Shown: positions 60,649 through 64,000 of the stretch, piece after piece
Numbering within the stretch: the first letter of the stretch is position 1
Layout: each line of letters begins with the position of its first letter
Notes under the pieces: generated by a model
The model's database searches: none
Told to the model about the DNA's origin: nothing
Seen by the model: the letters and a program-made list of their open reading frames with translations, nothing else
DNA from: Sphaerotilus natans
GTDB lineage: Bacteria > Pseudomonadota > Gammaproteobacteria > Burkholderiales > Burkholderiaceae_C
Assembly: GCF_900156335.1 (NCBI RefSeq)
Contig: NZ_FTMZ01000004.1
Coordinates: 186,001-250,000, forward strand
Length of the DNA stretch: 64,000 bases
Direction of reading: 5' to 3'
Made by a program: the position numbers and the translations under genes

Positions 60649-60963
60649 TCAGTAGCTGCGACGGTTGCCGCCGCCGAAGCCGCCACCACCGTAGCCGCCG
60701 CCAGCCGGGCGGTCTTCACGGGGACGGGCGGCATTGACCACCAGGGCGCGGCCGCCGAAAGACTGGCCGTGCATGCCGGAGATGGCGCTGCGCGCATCTT
60801 CACCGGAAGCCATCTCGACAAAGGCGAAGCCCTTGGACCGACCGGTTTCGCGGTCGGTCATGACCTTGGCGGAGGCGACTTCGCCGAAGCGGGCGAAATG
60901 CTCGCGCAGATCTTCGTCGCGCATCGTGTAGGGCAGATTGCCGACGTAGAGCTTGTTGTCCAT
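60649..60963 (-). CDS. RNA-binding protein with RRM domain
   Basis: 104 residues. One RRM: RNP2 KLYVGNLPY and RNP1 KGFAFVEM. Gly-rich C-terminal tail (GGGYGGGGFGGGN). Such small RRM proteins are cold-responsive RNA chaperones in other bacteria. Start ATG at MDNKLYV. Confidence 0.93.
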   Translation of the reverse strand: MDNKLYVGNLPYTMRDEDLREHFARFGEVASAKVMTDRETGRSKGFAFVEMASGEDARSAISGMHGQSFGGRALVVNAARPREDRPAGGGYGGGGFGGGNRRSY

Positions 60964-61064
60964 GATGGACCTTTCCAGAAATGCCGCGGAATGTGACGTG
61001 CCTGCCGCAGGTGCCAGGCGATCCGGGCCCGCCACCGGCGCCAGCCGGCGGTCAGCCCCGTGAA

Positions 61065-61328
61065 TCAGAAGCGCCGACGCGGAGCGGACGGCGCGCCACC
61101 CGAGCGGGGCTCGAGGTGACGGAAGGTGATGCGACCCTTGTTCAGGTCGTAGGGCGACAGCTCGAGCGAGACCTTGTCACCCGCCAGGATGCGGATGTGG
61201 TGCTTGCGCATCTTGCCGCCGGTGTAGGCGATGAGGCTGTGCCCGTTCTCGAGCTTCACGCGGAAACGCGAGTCGGGCAGCACTTCCTCGACCTCGCCGC
61301 GCATTTCGATGAGTTCTTCCTTGGCCAT
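61065..61328 (-). CDS. infA: Translation initiation factor IF-1 with C-terminal extension
   Basis: 87 residues against 72 in E. coli. S1-like OB fold: [23 protein letters not shown] and [26 protein letters not shown]. The tail [14 protein letters not shown] is an extra basic segment. Such second, longer IF-1 copies are found in Burkholderiales; another infA may exist in the genome. GAAT and AGG-like sequence precede the ATG. Confidence 0.93.
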   Translation of the reverse strand: MAKEELIEMRGEVEEVLPDSRFRVKLENGHSLIAYTGGKMRKHHIRILAGDKVSLELSPYDLNKGRITFRHLEPRSGGAPSAPRRRF

Positions 61329-61368
61329 GAGCAGAATTCCTGTGCAGTGGCGCCCCGTCCTGAATCGT

Positions 61369-61575
61369 TCAGGCCGGCAGCGCGGGTTGGTGGAGGTACC
61401 CCAGGCCCTGATCCAGCGCGTACTGCGCGGCGGCCTCGGATGAAGGGAACAGCGGGATGAAGCGGTAGACCCGATCATGGGTCCCCTCGCCACGGCCGCT
61501 GCGAATGGAGAGCGACGCGGCATACCGACCGCAGTCGGTACGTCGGGTGGTGGAGGACAGGATGAACCTGCCCAC
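61369..61575 (-). CDS. Small hypothetical protein
   Basis: 68 residues from a GTG start, or longer. [41 protein letters not shown] has a compact alpha/beta pattern seen in small Burkholderiales proteins near cold-shock genes. No good ribosome binding site was found and the start is uncertain (the frame is open to 61863). Confidence 0.45.
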   Translation of the reverse strand: MGRFILSSTTRRTDCGRYAASLSIRSGRGEGTHDRVYRFIPLFPSSEAAAQYALDQGLGYLHQPALPA

Positions 61576-61914
61576 GGTGCGAATGTCAGGAGAAGAAGGA
61601 ATCAAGGAACCGGCGCCGCAGCAAGGGCTGCCAGCGCGAGACTGCCTGGAACGGTCGGCAGGACTGCCCGACGAGGGCAGATCAATGTCCCGAGTCACGC
61701 CACCCCTGCCGCAACAGCCACAGGAGTCGGGATCGATGTACCAGACGGAGCTTGCCTGGAATGGCGGGCCAGTCACGAACCGGACCGACCTTGCCGAGGA
61801 CGCGATGCCCCGAGGGGCATGGAGTGCGACGAAATGCTGCTGAGGTAAGCGAAACGGCAGCAATTCCGCCGCACTATAGCACGACTCGTGCCGCCCTGGC
61901 AGATCGGCCGACGA
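61576..61914. other. Gap before ychF end, nothing firm
   Basis: 339 bases. Frames stay open on both strands, but the translations are Ser/Pro/Arg-rich and not protein-like. No repeats or terminators recognised. Confidence 0.5.
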
Positions 61915-63009
61915 TCAGACGTTGAACAGGAAGTTCATCACGTCGCCGTCCTTGACGACGTACTCCTTGCCTTCGGCGCGCATCTTGCCGGCATCCTTGG
62001 CGCCCTGCTCGCCGCCGAACTGGATGAAATCCTCGTAGGCGATGGTCTGGGCGCGGATGAAGCCGCGCTCGAAGTCGCCGTGAATGACGCCGGCGGCCTG
62101 CGGCGCGGTGTCGCCGACGCGGATGGTCCAGGCGCGCACTTCCTTCACGCCCGCGGTGAAGTAGGTCTGCAGGCCCAGCAGGCGGAAGCCGGCGCGGATC
62201 AGGCGATTCAGGCCCGGCTCGTCCTGACCCATCTCGGCCAGGAACATCGCGCGGTCCTCGTCGTCCATTTCCGACAGATCGGCCTCGGTCTTGGCGCAGA
62301 TCGCCACCACCGGCGCCTTCTGGGCCTCGGCGTAGGCCTTCAGGCGGTCGAGCAGCGGATTGTTCTCGAAGCCGTCTTCCGACACGTTGCCGACGAACAT
62401 CGCCGGCTTGGCGGTGATCAGGCACAGCGGCTTGAGGATGAGGCGCTCTTCCTTGCTGAAGTCGATCGAGCGCACCGGCTGCGCCTGGTCCAGCGCGGCC
62501 TGGCACTTCTCGAGCACCTTCACCAGCGCGGCGGCTTCCTTGTCGTTGCCCGAGCGCGCGGCCTTGAGCGAGCGCTGCAGCGTCTTCTCGACCGTGCCCA
62601 GGTCGGCCAGGCACAGCTCGGTCTGGATGACCTCGATGTCGGCGATCGGGTCGACGCGGCCGGCAACGTGGATGACGTTGTCGTCCTCGAAGCAGCGCAC
62701 CACGTTCACGATCGCGTCGGTCTCGCGGATGTGGCTCAGGAACTGGTTGCCCAGGCCCTCGCCCTTGGACGCGCCCGCCACCAGACCGGCGATGTCGACG
62801 AACTCGACGATGGCCGGCAGGATGCGCTCGGGCTTGACGATCGCGGCCAGGCCGTTCAGGCGCGGATCAGGCACCTCGACCACGCCGACATTGGGCTCGA
62901 TGGTGCAGAACGGATAGTTCTCGGCGGCGATGCCGGCCTTGGTCAGGGCGTTGAAGAGGGTGGACTTGCCGACGTTGGGCAGACCGACGATGCCGCACTT
63001 GAGGCTCAT
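61915..63009 (-). CDS. ychF: GTP/ATP-binding ribosome-associated protein YchF
   Basis: 364 residues. Obg-related ATPase. P-loop [24 protein letters not shown] (G3), and NVSEDG-type altered G4, then the helical and TGS domains ([18 protein letters not shown]). The start at [17 protein letters not shown] is certain. Upstream in-frame codons belong to the gap. Confidence 0.96.
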   Translation of the reverse strand: MSLKCGIVGLPNVGKSTLFNALTKAGIAAENYPFCTIEPNVGVVEVPDPRLNGLAAIVKPERILPAIVEFVDIAGLVAGASKGEGLGNQFLSHIRETDAIVNVVRCFEDDNVIHVAGRVDPIADIEVIQTELCLADLGTVEKTLQRSLKAARSGNDKEAAALVKVLEKCQAALDQAQPVRSIDFSKEERLILKPLCLITAKPAMFVGNVSEDGFENNPLLDRLKAYAEAQKAPVVAICAKTEADLSEMDDEDRAMFLAEMGQDEPGLNRLIRAGFRLLGLQTYFTAGVKEVRAWTIRVGDTAPQAAGVIHGDFERGFIRAQTIAYEDFIQFGGEQGAKDAGKMRAEGKEYVVKDGDVMNFLFNV

Positions 63010-63080
63010 GGTGGAAATCTCTTGAAGGGGGCACGGCCGGGCCGCGCAAAAGGATGCGCGATTGTAGAGGCGCGGTCCGC

Positions 63081-63995
63081 TCAGAAACGCACCGTGCCGC
63101 GCCCGCCCTGCCCCACCGCCAGCCGCCGCCCGACGCCCTCGACGATGACCGCGTTCATGCCGAAGCTGATCGCGCCGCCGACGCGCGGATCGGCCCGGTA
63201 GCCCGCCAGCGTGTCGCCGGGCTCCTGGCCGGGCACGGCGGTGTCGGGGTCGATGTTCGGGATCGGGCAGCGCGGGCAGGGCTTGACCAGGCGCAGCACC
63301 ACCGGGCCGTCGGGCGTGGCGATGTGCAGCGCGTCGAGGTGGTCCTCGGCATGCGCGTCCAGGCCGGACAGCACCAGATTGGGGCGGAAGCGCTGCATCG
63401 TCACCGCCGGCTGCCCGCGTGCGGCCAGGCGGCGGTTGAGCTCGTCGAGCGCCGCCTGCGACACCACCAGGACGGGATAGCCGTCGGAGAAGGCATTCTC
63501 GGCTTCGATCTCGCCGGTCCACTTGCGGCTGGAGAGCCGGCGCTGGCCGGCCTCGAAGCGCACCGCCCGCACCGGCTCGCCCAGGCATTGGCTGAACCAG
63601 CGCGCCGCGCCCGGACCGGCCGAGCGCGCCGCGACCTCGTCATCCCAGACCCGCACCCGCAGCCGCTCGCCCAGCGGCTCGGCCGGCAGCGTCAGTGGCG
63701 CGAGGCCCGGCGCCTGCACCTGCAGGCTGCCGTCGGCCGCGACCACCGGGCGGATCAGCGCCATGCGCGGGTGTTCGCGCTGCGAGACGAACTCGCCGTC
63801 CGCGTCGACCAGCATCCACTCGCGGTCGCCGGCCAGACCGGTGGCGGCCAGCCGAGCCTCGGGCACGCTCAGGCCTGCGCAGGACTTGACCGGATGCAGG
63901 TGCAGCGCGGCCACGGTGAAGGCGCTGCTGCCGTCATCAGCGCCATCGTCAGCGCCGTCGGCATCGAAGGGGGCGGAGGTGTCGGGGAAAGGCAT
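63081..63995 (-). CDS. MOSC-domain molybdenum-cofactor protein (YcbX-like)
   Basis: 304 residues. N-terminal beta-barrel ([23 protein letters not shown]) and MOSC domain with the Moco-binding Cys in [17 protein letters not shown]. Unlike E. coli YcbX it has no C-terminal 2Fe-2S ferredoxin domain. Predicted to detoxify N-hydroxylated compounds with a separate electron donor. Complete: ATG at the extreme right end of the window. Confidence 0.9.
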   Translation of the reverse strand: MPFPDTSAPFDADGADDGADDGSSAFTVAALHLHPVKSCAGLSVPEARLAATGLAGDREWMLVDADGEFVSQREHPRMALIRPVVAADGSLQVQAPGLAPLTLPAEPLGERLRVRVWDDEVAARSAGPGAARWFSQCLGEPVRAVRFEAGQRRLSSRKWTGEIEAENAFSDGYPVLVVSQAALDELNRRLAARGQPAVTMQRFRPNLVLSGLDAHAEDHLDALHIATPDGPVVLRLVKPCPRCPIPNIDPDTAVPGQEPGDTLAGYRADPRVGGAISFGMNAVIVEGVGRRLAVGQGGRGTVRF

Positions 63996-64000
63996 TGTCG

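Noticed and set aside
61505-61843. 112-codon plus-strand ORF between the small protein and ychF
   Set aside because: No recognisable fold and low-complexity content; opposite-strand ORF has a slightly better protein pattern.

Overview
The window is high-GC (about 70%) chromosomal DNA of a proteobacterium, most likely a betaproteobacterium of the order Burkholderiales. The grounds are the gene order rnb/tonB/aroE/mtgA, then tlpA/accB/accC/prmA/DUF3426, the S10 ribosomal cluster, and the protein types (GNA1162/DUF4810/CsgG trio, infA paralogue, YchF). The genus cannot be named from the sequence alone. No tRNA, rRNA, CRISPR array or insertion sequence was seen.

Layout. 1-4.3 kb: end of a LysR regulator, a phosphofructokinase, mpl (murein peptide recycling), a YqiA-type esterase and a FabG-type reductase. 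4.4-6.3 kb: a 5'-nucleotidase lipoprotein. 6.5-12.5 kb: RNase II family enzyme, TonB-like protein, shikimate dehydrogenase, MtgA, a conserved unknown and a TlpA thioredoxin. 12.8-17.2 kb: accB-accC-prmA and a zinc-ribbon/DUF3426 membrane protein. 17.2-22.6 kb (minus strand): rplC-rplD-rplW-rplB-rpsS-rplV-rpsC-rplP-rpmC-rpsQ, an intrinsic terminator, then a peroxiredoxin. rpsJ is not upstream and rplN is not downstream.

22.8-33.8 kb is the most interesting accessory block. speD faces a five-gene minus-strand run: SPFH-SHOCT protein, DUF4178 zinc-ribbon protein, DUF350 membrane protein, a membrane-embedded spermidine-synthase-like aminopropyltransferase and an FAD amine oxidase. Divergent from it is a tandem pair of [DUF898 membrane protein + M48-type protein], in which the second M48 copy has lost its zinc motif. 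I read this block as a candidate polyamine-linked membrane-stress module.

33.9-44 kb: purB, pyrF, a Tat-exported solute-binding protein, acetoacetyl-CoA synthetase, an exported unknown, SixA and a secreted GH9 glycanase with an Fn3 tail. Before sixA lies a 240-base intergenic region with competing hairpins and a terminator-like stem. 44.2-49.9 kb: a double-length UvrA with four ABC modules.

49.9-54.4 kb is a small defence/TA island: PrlF-YhaV with a palindrome inside its promoter, a DUF2442 gene, a decayed gene, an AT-rich DUF262-HNH gene, and an Mrr-type endonuclease whose 3' end appears broken beside it. 54.7-64 kb: a three-lipoprotein operon (CsgG-like, DUF4810, GNA1162), an ECF sigma/anti-sigma pair with a DUF3455 lipoprotein, a DUF2189 membrane protein, a methyltransferase, an RRM protein, an IF-1 paralogue, ychF and a MOSC protein. 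A family of 28-base palindromic repeats occurs at three intergenic loci.
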